From the NCBI RefSeq assembly GCF_018555685.1, contig NZ_JAFLWW010000003.1, positions 1 to 64,000 on the forward strand: a DNA stretch of 64,000 nucleotides, read 5' to 3'. The translations under genes were made by a program, and so were the position numbers. Shown in pieces: positions 40,511-49,600 of this stretch (position 1 is its first letter; each line of letters starts with the position of its first letter). Source of the DNA: Aminobacter anthyllidis. Lineage in GTDB: Bacteria; Pseudomonadota; Alphaproteobacteria; Rhizobiales; Rhizobiaceae. Below the pieces are notes generated by a model. It saw nothing but the letters and a program-made list of their open reading frames with translations. It did no database searches and was not told where the DNA came from.

Positions 40511-40975
40511 ATGAGCGAAGACACAAAACGTGAAACAACGATCGTCATCGACGGTCGCGTGCTGCCCGGACAACTGGATGAGCAGATAATCCGCGACGTG
40601 GTTCATGGTTTCTACGCCAAGATCCGGAGCGATGTCCTGCTCGGACCGCTGTTCAACAAGGCGATTGCGCCGCATGACTGGCCACCACACCTGACGACAA
40701 TGTGTGACTTCTGGTCATCCTTGATGCTTCGCACCGGCCGTTACGACGGCCTCCCGCTACCACCACACCTGACCCTTCCTGGCCTGGGCGAACAGCATTT
40801 CCGGCGATGGCTTGGTCTGTTTCGGGCAACCGTCAACAATCTCTGTCCGCCGGAGATCGCGGCGCTATTCATGGAACGGGCTTTGCGTATCGCGCATTCC
40901 TTCCGCCTTGCGTTGGCCCACAATCGCGGTGAAAGCACCTTGACCATAGAGCCGATCACGGCCGAAAGCCTGTAA
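40511..40975 (+). CDS. Group III truncated haemoglobin
   Basis: 154 residues. IIRDVVHGFYAKIRSDVLLG then PLFNKAI matches the truncated globin start, FWSSLMLRTGRYDG the distal region, and EQHFRRWLGLFRATV carries the proximal haem His. Group III globins of alphaproteobacteria are linked with nitric-oxide detoxification or microaerobic respiration. nsrR follows 45 nt after and probably autoregulates the operon. Confidence 0.9.
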   Translation: MSEDTKRETTIVIDGRVLPGQLDEQIIRDVVHGFYAKIRSDVLLGPLFNKAIAPHDWPPHLTTMCDFWSSLMLRTGRYDGLPLPPHLTLPGLGEQHFRRWLGLFRATVNNLCPPEIAALFMERALRIAHSFRLALAHNRGESTLTIEPITAESL

Positions 40976-41020
40976 CCTGCCGGACAACCGGCAAGCAGGC
41001 ATGCGGAAGGTTGGATCGAA

Positions 41021-41452
41021 ATGAGACTGACGAATTTTTCCGACTACGCGCTCAGAATGCTTATGTTCGCGGCATCCGCGGGGGATCACCTGTTCACCAT
41101 CAAAGAGACAGCGCGCGCCTTCGGTGTGTCGAAAACGCATCTCAACAAGGTGGCCAACACGCTGACCCGCGCAGGCTATCTTGTCGCGGTTCGCGGCAGG
41201 TCTGGTGGGTTGAAACTCGGTCGCCGGCCAGAAGACATCCGGATCGGCGACGTCATCCGGTTGACAGAGCCGGATTTCGCACTGGTCGAGTGCTTCGCTA
41301 CCGGGAACCAGTGCACAATCACGCGGTGCTGCAAACTTTCCACCATGCTGCACGACGCGCTGTCGTCGTTCCAGAGCATCCTTGATCGATACACGCTCGC
41401 CGACATCGCACTGAAGCCCACCGATTTCCTGGGCGACACATCCCGCGCCTAG
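41021..41452 (+). CDS. nsrR: Nitric-oxide-sensing Rrf2 regulator NsrR
   Basis: 143 residues. The HTH is MRLTNFSDYALRMLMFAA then TIKETARAFGVSKTHLNKVA. The Fe-S ligands are C91, C98 and C103 in ECFATGNQCTITRCCKL, the spacing of NsrR rather than IscR. It represses genes for NO detoxification until NO attacks the cluster. Probable target is the palindrome at 40404. Confidence 0.9.
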   Translation: MRLTNFSDYALRMLMFAASAGDHLFTIKETARAFGVSKTHLNKVANTLTRAGYLVAVRGRSGGLKLGRRPEDIRIGDVIRLTEPDFALVECFATGNQCTITRCCKLSTMLHDALSSFQSILDRYTLADIALKPTDFLGDTSRA

Positions 41453-41914
41453 CGACGTGCCGGCCGACATGGGCAGCGCCAGTGATTGGCGGAGCCCAGT
41501 GTTCGCCGTTGCTACCGGCGCGGTACGCCCGATGCCAAGAGTTCGCCCAGCAATAAGGGGTGAGGAACGATCGACTGCTGGTGCGGGCCAAGGTCGTGCA
41601 CGTCAGCCGTTACCGGCTGGTGCGTGGCCGCTCCGGTCGGAAGATGTGATTTGCCACCAGATTGGTGCGGAGAAGGCTGAGAGCCAGGGCAAGTCCTTTG
41701 GCTGGTCGCTGTCCCAGGCGTGGCTGAACGATGTGCTGCCGAGCGACTTCGATGCAGAGGCGCAAGCCTTCTTTGCTGATGCTGGCCGGCGCAAGGAACC
41801 TGAATGCCGTACGCGCCAATGGTCCTCGGGCTGTGCATGGGAGGCGGACAGCCGTTGCAGAGTAAACGCGTTTCACGATAACCGTCTTTTCCGGATTGCG
41901 AGGGGGCGGATGGT
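41453..41914. other. Degraded stretch after nsrR
   Basis: No recognised gene. A plus-strand frame running 41457-42101 has no family match, and codon choice is unconvincing. May contain a fragmented ORF (around 41640-41800, frame with SWSLSQAWLND-like sequence). Confidence 0.3.
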
Positions 41915-42664
41915 ATGGATCGGGAGTTGTGGGATACGGGTTTTTCATCGCTGCCGAAGTGGACGTGCCCCCACTGCGAAAAGGGCACTCTGCTTACAAT
42001 GCCCAACTTCCCTCGAAGCGAAGAAACCGAATATTCGAAGGAAGAGCAAAACCACCCCGATTCCGAGCCGGACTGGACCGTGGAGCGCTTCGTCGCCCTG
42101 ATGAAGTGCGAGATTCCGTCCTGCGGTGAGGTTGTCGTCGTCGGCGGCAATCGTGCTGTCTGGCATCAGGAGGACTACGAATACCAACGGCAGTCATGGG
42201 AGACGATGCTGGTCTGCGGCTTCCTCCGGCCCGCTCCACATATCATCCCCGTTTCGAAAAAGCTTCCCCATGAATGCGAGGCGCAGCTCAAGAAAGCATT
42301 CGAGCTGTACTGGGTGGACAAAGCGGCTGCGGCGAACCGCCTCCGGATTTTTGTAGAGCGTCTGATGGACCATTTTCAGGTGCCGACCAAGGGGAAGGGG
42401 AATAAGATGAAGACTCACACACTCGACCTTTCCGAACGCATTGACGAGTTCGAAAAAATGAAGCCGGGGCACAAAGATGCTCTCGATGCGCTGCGCCATG
42501 TCGGGAATTACGGAAGCCATGAGGGGCAGGCCAACAAAGAGGCGCTTCTGGATTGTTTTGAGCTGCTGGAAGACGCACTGAGCGAGCTGATTGACGAAAA
42601 GAAAGCCATGCTTGCGGCAAAGGCCCAGAAGCTTATCCAGAACAAGGGCAAGAGCGGATTCTGA
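41915..42664 (+). CDS. DUF4145 domain protein
   Basis: 249 residues. WTCPHCEKGTLL and MKCEIPSCGEVV form an N-terminal zinc-ribbon-like part. The C-terminal domain PHECEAQLKKAFELYWVDKA, AANRLRIFVERL and DALRHVGNYGSHEG is DUF4145. This family occurs in restriction-modification and other defence loci. An AlbA_2 gene follows 53 nt later in the same direction; the two may act together. Confidence 0.82.
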   Translation: MDRELWDTGFSSLPKWTCPHCEKGTLLTMPNFPRSEETEYSKEEQNHPDSEPDWTVERFVALMKCEIPSCGEVVVVGGNRAVWHQEDYEYQRQSWETMLVCGFLRPAPHIIPVSKKLPHECEAQLKKAFELYWVDKAAAANRLRIFVERLMDHFQVPTKGKGNKMKTHTLDLSERIDEFEKMKPGHKDALDALRHVGNYGSHEGQANKEALLDCFELLEDALSELIDEKKAMLAAKAQKLIQNKGKSGF

Positions 42665-42717
42665 CGGCGCACGCAATTTGTCTTCGGGCAGCTGGGGAAT
42701 CAGGGGGAAGGAAGCAT

Positions 42718-43848
42718 ATGCTCACCGACGCGTTGCTTGAGGAGTTACACTATAGGGGCGAAGGTTCCGATCTGGACTACAAGGCTGAGCGCTATCCGTT
42801 TGCCAAGGCCAGCGATGAAGAGAAGTCGGAGCTGTTGAAGGACATCCTCGCGCTAGCCAACACACATCGGGATCGCACCGCCTATATCCTGATGGGCTTC
42901 AAGGAGAACCCACCCCATCCGGCGGAAGTGGTCGGGCTGTCTCCAGAAGGCGCAATCGATGATGCCCGTCTTCAAGAGTTCGTGAATGGGAAGTTGGAGA
43001 CCAAGCTGGTCTTCCGTTACGAGGAACGGTTGTTCAATGGCCAACATATCGCCGTGATTTCTATTCCAAAACAGCAACGGCCTTTCTACCTCAAGAAAGA
43101 CTACGGCAAATTGGCTAAGGACCTGGTCTACGTGCGGCGGGGAAGCGCCACTGGGATCGCGTCTCCCCGAGAGATCGCGATGATGGGAGCAGCCAATTTG
43201 GCGCGAGGTGAAGCCCAGGTTTTGCTATCGTTCCAGACGCCGGAGAACCAGCCCCTGCCACATATCTTCGAAAGGGAGTTCCTAATTTTCCCAACGGACT
43301 TGCCCGACCTCGTGGCAGATCGAAGCAACATATTCTTCGCTTCAAGCCTGCGCGTCAACGAAGACTACTGGCGAGAGGGTGCTTACTACCAATCAAGCTG
43401 GAGGCGGGTAATATTCGCTAGATTATTGCTGGCCAACCAATCGGATTTCTCCCTCGGAGACGCGCATCTAGAAGTGACATGCCGTTGCCCGGAAGGTGAA
43501 TCCGTGTCGCTGCTTCGCGCCGACTGCATGCCTGACGAACCAGACTCCTCCCATTTGGCCCACATCGCCAGATTGCCCATCAACTTTGAGCATGCCAATC
43601 AGCGCGTGAGCATTGACGAGCGAGCTAGCGAGCCAATGGCGCACGTCACGTTGGGAACGATACGGCCAAGTCAAACGATTCGCGCCGAGGAGGATCTGGC
43701 ATTCCTACCATCAGGCCCGGGTAGTTACCTTCTTCAGGTCCGCATCCTGGCCAATGAAATTCCAAACCCGCTACTGATCGCACACCCGTTTGACGTTGCT
43801 GGTCCGGTGAGGAACGTTAGTGAGTCGTACCTCCATGAGTTGATGTAG
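42718..43848 (+). CDS. AlbA_2/Schlafen-type ATP- or nucleic-acid-binding protein
   Basis: 376 residues. The N-terminal part EELHYRGEGSDLDYKAERYP then LLKDILALANTHRDRTAYIL, GVVG-like PAEVVGLSPEG and YVRRGSATGIASPREIAMM is the AlbA_2 (formerly AAA_4) domain. A C-terminal domain of unknown fold (about 165-376) follows. Schlafen-like AlbA_2 proteins are nuclease- or regulator-like and frequent in defence islands. Pairs with the DUF4145 gene. Confidence 0.82.
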   Translation: MLTDALLEELHYRGEGSDLDYKAERYPFAKASDEEKSELLKDILALANTHRDRTAYILMGFKENPPHPAEVVGLSPEGAIDDARLQEFVNGKLETKLVFRYEERLFNGQHIAVISIPKQQRPFYLKKDYGKLAKDLVYVRRGSATGIASPREIAMMGAANLARGEAQVLLSFQTPENQPLPHIFEREFLIFPTDLPDLVADRSNIFFASSLRVNEDYWREGAYYQSSWRRVIFARLLLANQSDFSLGDAHLEVTCRCPEGESVSLLRADCMPDEPDSSHLAHIARLPINFEHANQRVSIDERASEPMAHVTLGTIRPSQTIRAEEDLAFLPSGPGSYLLQVRILANEIPNPLLIAHPFDVAGPVRNVSESYLHELM

Positions 43849-44172
43849 ACGGCCTCAGACGAGAGCGAGGACTAAGCGCGTCTTGTTTTCAACCAGGGTG
43901 CCATCAAGGCCAGTACGCCCGTGCCCAGCGATGCCCATCCCTCCAGTGGGGAAGGCGATCCCGTCAAGCGCCTATCCACTTTGTCCGGAATGACGACCCA
44001 CCGGGCGAGTCGTAGGCGATGTCTGCTTTCAGGCACCGGCAGAGTTGCCATCTACGGCTGACATTGGGCGCATTGCTGACTGACCGCTTTGAGCGCGCTG
44101 GTGGCCGGAGAGTGTAGACTATGCGCCAACTCTTCCAACCCGAAGCGGGGTTAAGGAGTCACCGTTCCAGCG
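43849..44172. other. Intergenic, no gene seen
   Basis: No reading frame of note and no recognised repeat. Likely 3' flank of the AlbA_2 cargo and of the convergent XRE gene. Confidence 0.35.
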
Positions 44173-44436
44173 CTAAGTTCTAAAACGAACACCCACGCCG
44201 CCGCCGTTTTTAGAAACGAACTCAACGCCGGCGGCTTCCAATGCCTGTCGAATGGCCCTCACGTTCGCCGCAGTGAGGGATGTGGTGCCATCTTCAACTT
44301 CCGCTCGACTCACAGTTGCAACGCCAATACCAGCAGTCTTCGCAAGCTCTTTTGCGCTCCAATTCACCAGCGCCCGGGCCGCACGGATTTGGGCTCCCGT
44401 GATTTCGTTGGCATCATATGATTTCGAATTGATCAA
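44173..44436 (-). CDS. Helix-turn-helix (XRE) regulator
   Basis: 87 residues: ITGAQIRAARALVNWSAKEL then AKTAGIGVATVSRAEVEDGT and NVRAIRQALEAAGVEFV. A common solo XRE repressor of rhizobial genomes, unrelated in sequence to the pair at 32858/34727. Target unknown. Confidence 0.88.
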   Translation of the reverse strand: MINSKSYDANEITGAQIRAARALVNWSAKELAKTAGIGVATVSRAEVEDGTTSLTAANVRAIRQALEAAGVEFVSKNGGGVGVRFRT

Positions 44437-44571
44437 TCTAAACTCGTGTGCTACCTAGCTGTTACTTGAGACTGCAGTTCACTCTCGCGGTATCAAAGGA
44501 ACTGCGGCTGTATCCGGTGCAGGAACACCGAATACAGCCTGACCAAACCTAAGCTGGTTGGAGCTCGGATC

Positions 44572-45255
44572 ATGGCTGATTCCGACAATACCACAGCTTT
44601 GCCTTTCGTCATCCAAGGGGGACGAAGGAAGAGCTGTGCTGTGCATGACGATGGGGCAGTTAGCGATGTTGTACATGCTGTGCGCTTGCTTGCGCCCATC
44701 GACCCATGCGTGGTCCTTCTGCAGGAATGGGAACAAGCACACCACATGGCCGTGGTTTTGTGCCGGCTGCAGCAGCGCCTCGAGATAAGGATCAGGAATG
44801 CCCTGAGGGCTTCTGAAGCAAGCGGTCGAACTGAGAACGACCAGCAGAGCGCACCGCAGCCAGCAGATCACCAGACACGTTGGGACGAGATCGACCAGGA
44901 GGTCGGCTACTCACGAGCCCGAGCAGCCGAGGCACAAGCCGTTGAGGCCGAAGACGAGATCCTCGACGCTGTTGCCACCACACCCTCCCAATCATTCGCT
45001 GGGGTGATCGCCAAGCTGAAGATCATCGTCGGCGGTGGCGAGAACATGGACGACACATCGGCCTTTCCCTGGCCGCAAATTCAGTCAGTCCTGGCGGATC
45101 TCCAGGCACTGGGTGACCGCGGCGCGGACGCGCTGCCGGCGGATAGCCGGCGCCAGCCCACTGAGGATCGCGGCCTGGACGGCGAGACGAACCGCCTTCG
45201 CGCATCCAAGTCAGACGGCACCATAGCCCGCGAAAGCCATCCACGGCGAAGCTGA
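44572..45255 (+). CDS. Hypothetical protein, plasmid/phage-type coiled region
   Basis: 227 residues. The N-terminal half has no recognised family. The segment RWDEIDQEVGYSRARAAEAQ then VATTPSQSFAGVIAKLKIIV and FPWPQIQSVLADLQAL resembles small hypothetical proteins on rhizobial mobile elements. The start is uncertain and the first half may be a fortuitous extension; a later start around 44850 is possible. Confidence 0.45.
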   Translation: MADSDNTTALPFVIQGGRRKSCAVHDDGAVSDVVHAVRLLAPIDPCVVLLQEWEQAHHMAVVLCRLQQRLEIRIRNALRASEASGRTENDQQSAPQPADHQTRWDEIDQEVGYSRARAAEAQAVEAEDEILDAVATTPSQSFAGVIAKLKIIVGGGENMDDTSAFPWPQIQSVLADLQALGDRGADALPADSRRQPTEDRGLDGETNRLRASKSDGTIARESHPRRS

Positions 45256-45366
45256 ACGCATAGCAGGATCGGGAGGCGAGGCAGGCGATGCCACGCGGCC
45301 ACGCATCAGACGTGCCCTGGATCGGCGGTCGGGCAAGCACCTTTTACAACAATGGGAGAGAGAGAA

Positions 45367-46254
45367 ATGACCTTCAGAAGTTCTGTACGCCTGCGGCTTG
45401 CATTCATGTGGTGCGTTTTGCTTGCTTTGATCGTCGCCTTGCCAGGTGGTCCGGCCCTTGCCGAGACGACGAAGGAGCGCATCCTGCGCGAGGGCAAGAT
45501 TGTCATCGGCATTCACAACCGGACGCCATGGGGTTTTCGCGATGAAGCCACTGGCGAGGCAAAGGGATGGCACCCCGACCTGCTCAGGGCCGCCTTTGCC
45601 GAACTTGGCGTCAAGGAGATCGACATCAGGGTCACCGAATTCGGCGCCCTGATCCCGGGTCTGCTGGCCGGCCGCTTCGATGCGGTGGCGTCCGGTCTTT
45701 CCATCACGCCGGAGCGCTGCCTCCAGGTTGCCTTCGGTGCACCCGATCTCAAGGTCCATGACGCAGCCATCGTGCTCACTGGCAATCCAAAACAAATCCA
45801 TGGCTTCGACGATATCGTCAGCAAGCAGATCATCATGGGTGCCGGCCGCGGCAGCGTGTCAGTCAGGAATGCGACTGTAGCCGGCGTGCCGGAAAGCAAC
45901 ATGCTGCTGTTCCCCGACATCGAGGCCAACATCTCGGCCCTGCGCTCCGGCCGCATCGATGTGACGGTCTTGTCGTCTCCCACAGCGATTGGGCTGCTTG
46001 CCAGCGGCAAGCTGAAGGGACTGGAGAGCGCGACACCCTTCGTGACGACGGACGAACAGGCAACTTATGCCGCTGTCGCGTTCCGCAGCGAAGACCAGGA
46101 TCTGCGGGCGCTGTGGGATGAAAGGCTTGTCGCCCTGACAAAGGATGGAACGGTGACCAAGGTCATGGCCAGATATGGCTTTGGCGAGACCGAGATCGTG
46201 CCTGATACCGTCACCGTCGAGAAGCTCTGTGGCACGGCTGGTGCCGGCAAATGA
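45367..46254 (+). CDS. ABC transporter substrate-binding protein, polar amino acid/ectoine type
   Basis: 295 residues from ATG 45367, with GGGAGAGAG upstream. The signal peptide is FMWCVLLALIVALPGGPALA. The SBP_bac_3 fold has IGIHNRTPWGFRDEATGE, TEFGALIPGLLAGRFDAVAS then GLSITPERCLQVAFG, as in EhuB-type ectoine-binding proteins. First of a four-gene importer followed by a deacylase. Ligand inferred to be ectoine or an N-acylated diamino acid; not proven. Confidence 0.88.
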   Translation: MTFRSSVRLRLAFMWCVLLALIVALPGGPALAETTKERILREGKIVIGIHNRTPWGFRDEATGEAKGWHPDLLRAAFAELGVKEIDIRVTEFGALIPGLLAGRFDAVASGLSITPERCLQVAFGAPDLKVHDAAIVLTGNPKQIHGFDDIVSKQIIMGAGRGSVSVRNATVAGVPESNMLLFPDIEANISALRSGRIDVTVLSSPTAIGLLASGKLKGLESATPFVTTDEQATYAAVAFRSEDQDLRALWDERLVALTKDGTVTKVMARYGFGETEIVPDTVTVEKLCGTAGAGK

Positions 46255-46910
46255 CCATCCTCGAGATCTGGCTCGGCATTCTTCAGGGCTTTCGCGTCAC
46301 CGCATTGGTGACGCTCTATGGCCTGGTCTTTGCCATTCCCTTTGGGCTCGTCTTTGGTGTCGCCCAATACCTGACCACGGGCCCGGCGCGGTTCGTGGTG
46401 ACGTCGATCATCGAGTTCTGGCGCAGCTCCGCCGTCATCATCCTGCTGTTCGTCTTCTATTACGCCCTGCCCCTGGCCGGACTGGCACTGTCGGCAATGA
46501 CGGTCAGTGCCATGGTGCTGGGGCTCAACATTGGCGGTTATGCCAGCCAGGCCGTCAGAGCCGGCCTGCAGGCACTCGACCGTGGCCAGAAAGAGGCTGG
46601 CCACGCGCTTGGACTGTCGCGTTCCACCATCCTGTTGCGCATTGAACTGCCCCAGGCGCTGGTGGCGATGAGCCCGACCTTCATCAACCAGCTTATCCAG
46701 CTGGTGAAGGCGACATCGCTTGTCTCGCTGGTGACGCTCACCGACATGACCTTCCGCGCCAAGGAGATCTCGCAGATCGAATACGATCCGGTACCGATCT
46801 ACACCTCCCTGCTGCTGGCCTATTTCATCGTCTGCTATCCGGTCGCACTTTTCGGCCGTTGGGTGGAACGGCGCATCAACCCGGCAAGGGAGGCGTATCG
46901 TGCAGTTTGA
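46251..46910 (+). CDS. ABC transporter permease (His/Glu/Gln/Arg/opine type), first
   Basis: 219 residues, five or so helices. The binding-protein-dependent transport motif is GLQALDRGQKEAGHALGLSR, then RIELPQALVAMSPTFINQLI. It overlaps the solute-binding-protein stop by 4 nt and the second permease start by 11 nt, so translation is coupled. EhuC-like position. Confidence 0.9.
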   Translation: MTILEIWLGILQGFRVTALVTLYGLVFAIPFGLVFGVAQYLTTGPARFVVTSIIEFWRSSAVIILLFVFYYALPLAGLALSAMTVSAMVLGLNIGGYASQAVRAGLQALDRGQKEAGHALGLSRSTILLRIELPQALVAMSPTFINQLIQLVKATSLVSLVTLTDMTFRAKEISQIEYDPVPIYTSLLLAYFIVCYPVALFGRWVERRINPAREAYRAV

Positions 46911-47559
46911 TCTCGCCTTTGCCCTTTCGACGGTGCCACCGATCCTTGGCGCCATTGGCATGACGTTGCTGGTGGCGGCCGTCAGCTGCGTTGGTGCCTC
47001 CGCAATCGGTTTCGGCTTCGAGCTTGTTCGCCGCTCTGGTGGCTGGGGCGGTCTGTTCGTCCGCTTCCTGATCGACTTTATCAGGGCAACGCCGGTGCTG
47101 GTCTGGCTTTACTGCCTGTATTTCATTCTGCCCTTTTACGGCATTCGCCTTGGTGCGCTTGCCACAGGCATGATCGGGCTCAGCCTCTATTACAGCGGTT
47201 ATCTCGCGGAGGTGTTCAAGGCCGGCATCGATGCCATTCCCAATGGCCAGGCGGAAGCCGCCAGAGCACTAGGCCTTGGCAGGATGGATATGACCATCTT
47301 TGTCATCGCCCCGCAGATGCTGCGCAACATCGCGGCACCCATGGGCAACTACTTCGTCTCGATCCTCAAGGCGACGCCTTATCTGGCCGTGCTTGCCGTG
47401 CCGGAGATGCTGGGCCGTGCCTTCGACATTGCATCCGACACCTACCGCTATGCCGAGCCTTTGACGGTCGCCGGCCTGATCTTCCTCGGTCTCGCACTCC
47501 TCATCTCATACGCCATCAAACGGCTCGAAACCCGGCTGCTTGGGCCGACAGCGAGGTAG
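46900..47559 (+). CDS. ABC transporter permease, second
   Basis: 219 residues, GTG start at 46900. EAA-loop motif is GIDAIPNGQAEAARALGLGR then APQMLRNIAAPMGNYFVSIL. Forms the membrane heterodimer with the preceding permease. EhuD-like position in the operon. Confidence 0.9.
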   Translation: MQFDLAFALSTVPPILGAIGMTLLVAAVSCVGASAIGFGFELVRRSGGWGGLFVRFLIDFIRATPVLVWLYCLYFILPFYGIRLGALATGMIGLSLYYSGYLAEVFKAGIDAIPNGQAEAARALGLGRMDMTIFVIAPQMLRNIAAPMGNYFVSILKATPYLAVLAVPEMLGRAFDIASDTYRYAEPLTVAGLIFLGLALLISYAIKRLETRLLGPTAR

Positions 47560-47647
47560 GCGGCCGGCTGCTCACCCAACGGCTGATCACGTCCTCACAG
47601 AACCAAACACTTAGCTCGCTATCTTCAAGCATATGTAGAGATACTCC

Positions 47648-48397
47648 ATGACCCACACAGACGACAAACCAGCCGTCCAGATCGCCTCGCTCAACAAGTG
47701 GTATGGCGCCTTCCATGTGTTGAAGGAGGTCAACCTCACCATCCCAAGCGGATCCCGCGTCGTGATCTGCGGACCTTCTGGTTCAGGCAAATCAACGCTG
47801 ATCCGCTGCCTCAACGGACTTGAAGCCTACCAGCAGGGGACCGTCACACTTGGCACGATCCGCCTGGGCGACAATGCCAGGGAGACGGCACTGGCCCGCC
47901 GGCAGACCGGCATGGTGTTCCAGAGCTTCAACCTGTTTCCGCATCTGTCTGTATTGTCGAACTGCACGCTTGCGCTGCGCAGGGTTCTTTCCATGCCGCG
48001 CAACGAAGCCGAAAGCCTGGCGCGGCATTTCCTGGAAAAGGTCCGCATTCCCGAACAGGCCGACAAATACCCAGCACAACTGTCAGGCGGACAGCAGCAG
48101 CGGGTGGCGATTGCGCGAGCGCTGTGCATGAACCCGCGCCTGATGCTGTTCGACGAACCAACCTCCGCACTCGATCCCGAAATGGTCAAGGAGGTGCTCG
48201 ACGTCATGACCGGGCTGGCCCACGAGGGCATGACCATGATCTGCGTCACCCATGAGATGGGCTTTGCCCGCGAGGTTGCCGACCAGGTGGTGTTCATGGA
48301 TCAGGGCAGCATTGTCGAACAGGCCTCGCCGCTGACGTTCTTTACAACGCCCAGTCATCCCCGCGCCCAGTCTTTCCTCAACACGCTGCTGCATTGA
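47648..48397 (+). CDS. ABC transporter ATP-binding protein, polar amino acid type
   Basis: 249 residues. Walker A is [19 protein letters not shown], the signature is [20 protein letters not shown], Walker B is [16 protein letters not shown], and the H-loop is [14 protein letters not shown]. GlnQ/EhuA-like. It starts 88 nt after the second permease and ends 1 nt before the deacylase start. Confidence 0.93.
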   Translation: MTHTDDKPAVQIASLNKWYGAFHVLKEVNLTIPSGSRVVICGPSGSGKSTLIRCLNGLEAYQQGTVTLGTIRLGDNARETALARRQTGMVFQSFNLFPHLSVLSNCTLALRRVLSMPRNEAESLARHFLEKVRIPEQADKYPAQLSGGQQQRVAIARALCMNPRLMLFDEPTSALDPEMVKEVLDVMTGLAHEGMTMICVTHEMGFAREVADQVVFMDQGSIVEQASPLTFFTTPSHPRAQSFLNTLLH

Positions 48398-48398
48398 C

Positions 48399-49424
48399 AT
48401 GAAGATGTCGCCGGCGGGCGAGACGCGCATCTGGACAACTCTTGATTTTGACCGGGACGGCAAGCAGCACGATTGGCTGAGACTGCCGTTCTCGACTGAC
48501 CAGACCGCCTATGGCGTCATTCCGATCCCGATCACCTGCATCAGGAACGGCGCCGGGCCGACCGCACTTTTGATCGCCGGCAATCACGGCGATGAGTATG
48601 AGGGCCAGGTGGCACTGGGCAAGCTGGCTCGGCAGGTCGAACCCCACGACGTGCGCGGTCGTATCCTCATTCTGCCTGCGCTCAACTATCCCGCCGTCGT
48701 TGCGGGGCGACGTCTCTCCCCCCTCGACGAAGGCAATCTCAACCGCCTGTTCCCAGGCGAGGCGAACGGCACTCCAACCCAGATGATCGCCCACTATGTC
48801 AGCTCGGTTCTGCTTGCGATGGCCGACATTGTCATTGACCTGCATTCAGGTGGCAGATCCCTGTCATATCTTGCCTGCTGCCTGATACGCGTTGGCAAAA
48901 CGGGAGCCGAAACAGCAAGACTCATGGAACTCTTGCAGGTCTTCGGCGCTCCCATCGGATCCATCAGCGACGGCAGCGGTGGCGGAGGGGCGACCACTCT
49001 TTCTGCAGTTGCCCAGGCTCTTGGCGTTCCAACCCTCACAACCGAGTTGGGAGGAGGCGGTACCTTCTCAACGACAGGCGAGGCCATCGCCAGCCAGGGC
49101 ATCTACCGCGTCCTCAAGCACATCGGCGTCTTGCCCAATGCCGAAACCAAACCGGCACCGCCTGTCCGATTGATGCGGGTCGCCGGGAGGGGCGCGTTCA
49201 CCTATGCCCCCATTCATGGCATCTTCGAACCTGCTGTCGAACTCGGCGACTCTGTCGACACCGGTCAAACCGCAGGCTTGATTTTCCCTGTCGAAGGCTC
49301 CCAGAAGCCGCCCGAAGAAGTCTGCTTTTCTCAGCCAGGCCTCGTGGCCTGCCGCCGCGCGCCAGCCCTTGCTGCCCCCGGAGACTGCCTGTTCAAGCTC
49401 GTGACCGATGTCGGGGCGATGTGA
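48399..49424 (+). CDS. AstE/AspA-family deacylase, DoeB-like
   Basis: 341 residues. Zinc-binding pattern GNHGDEYEG (H-x-x-E) and VIDLHSGG (second His) mark the succinylglutamate desuccinylase/aspartoacylase superfamily. The blocks LPALNYPAVVAGRRLSPLDE and NRLFPGEANGTPTQMIAHYV are those of DoeB, the N-acetyl-L-2,4-diaminobutyrate deacetylase of ectoine degradation. The other doe genes are missing. The set suggests uptake followed by deacylation of an N-acyl diamino acid. Confidence 0.86.
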   Translation: MKMSPAGETRIWTTLDFDRDGKQHDWLRLPFSTDQTAYGVIPIPITCIRNGAGPTALLIAGNHGDEYEGQVALGKLARQVEPHDVRGRILILPALNYPAVVAGRRLSPLDEGNLNRLFPGEANGTPTQMIAHYVSSVLLAMADIVIDLHSGGRSLSYLACCLIRVGKTGAETARLMELLQVFGAPIGSISDGSGGGGATTLSAVAQALGVPTLTTELGGGGTFSTTGEAIASQGIYRVLKHIGVLPNAETKPAPPVRLMRVAGRGAFTYAPIHGIFEPAVELGDSVDTGQTAGLIFPVEGSQKPPEEVCFSQPGLVACRRAPALAAPGDCLFKLVTDVGAM

Positions 49425-49526
49425 GCGGCCAGCACATGACAAAGCCTCAAGAGAAAACGTGATGGTCGGGCGCCGACTTCATCACACGGCCTGAATAGGC
49501 GCGCAGCCCATCAATCACTTCCGGTC

Positions 49527-49546
49527 AATCCCGGTTTTTTGGGATT
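49527..49546. promoter_or_regulatory. Short inverted repeat before the frameshifted activator
   Basis: AATCCC (49527-49532) and GGGATT (49541-49546) flank GGTTTTTT. Situated between the deacylase and the DUF6499/DUF2285 activator. It may act as terminator, operator or lux-type site; not decidable by eye. Confidence 0.3.
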
Positions 49547-49600
49547 CTCTCTGCTTTTCCACTGCTTTACGCGGATGGTCCGCAAATCGCAGGAGGATGC

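Noticed and set aside
40511-40690. Longer DUF6522 reading frame starting at 40690
   Set aside because: It would overlap the globin gene antisense; the family start matches ATG 40366.
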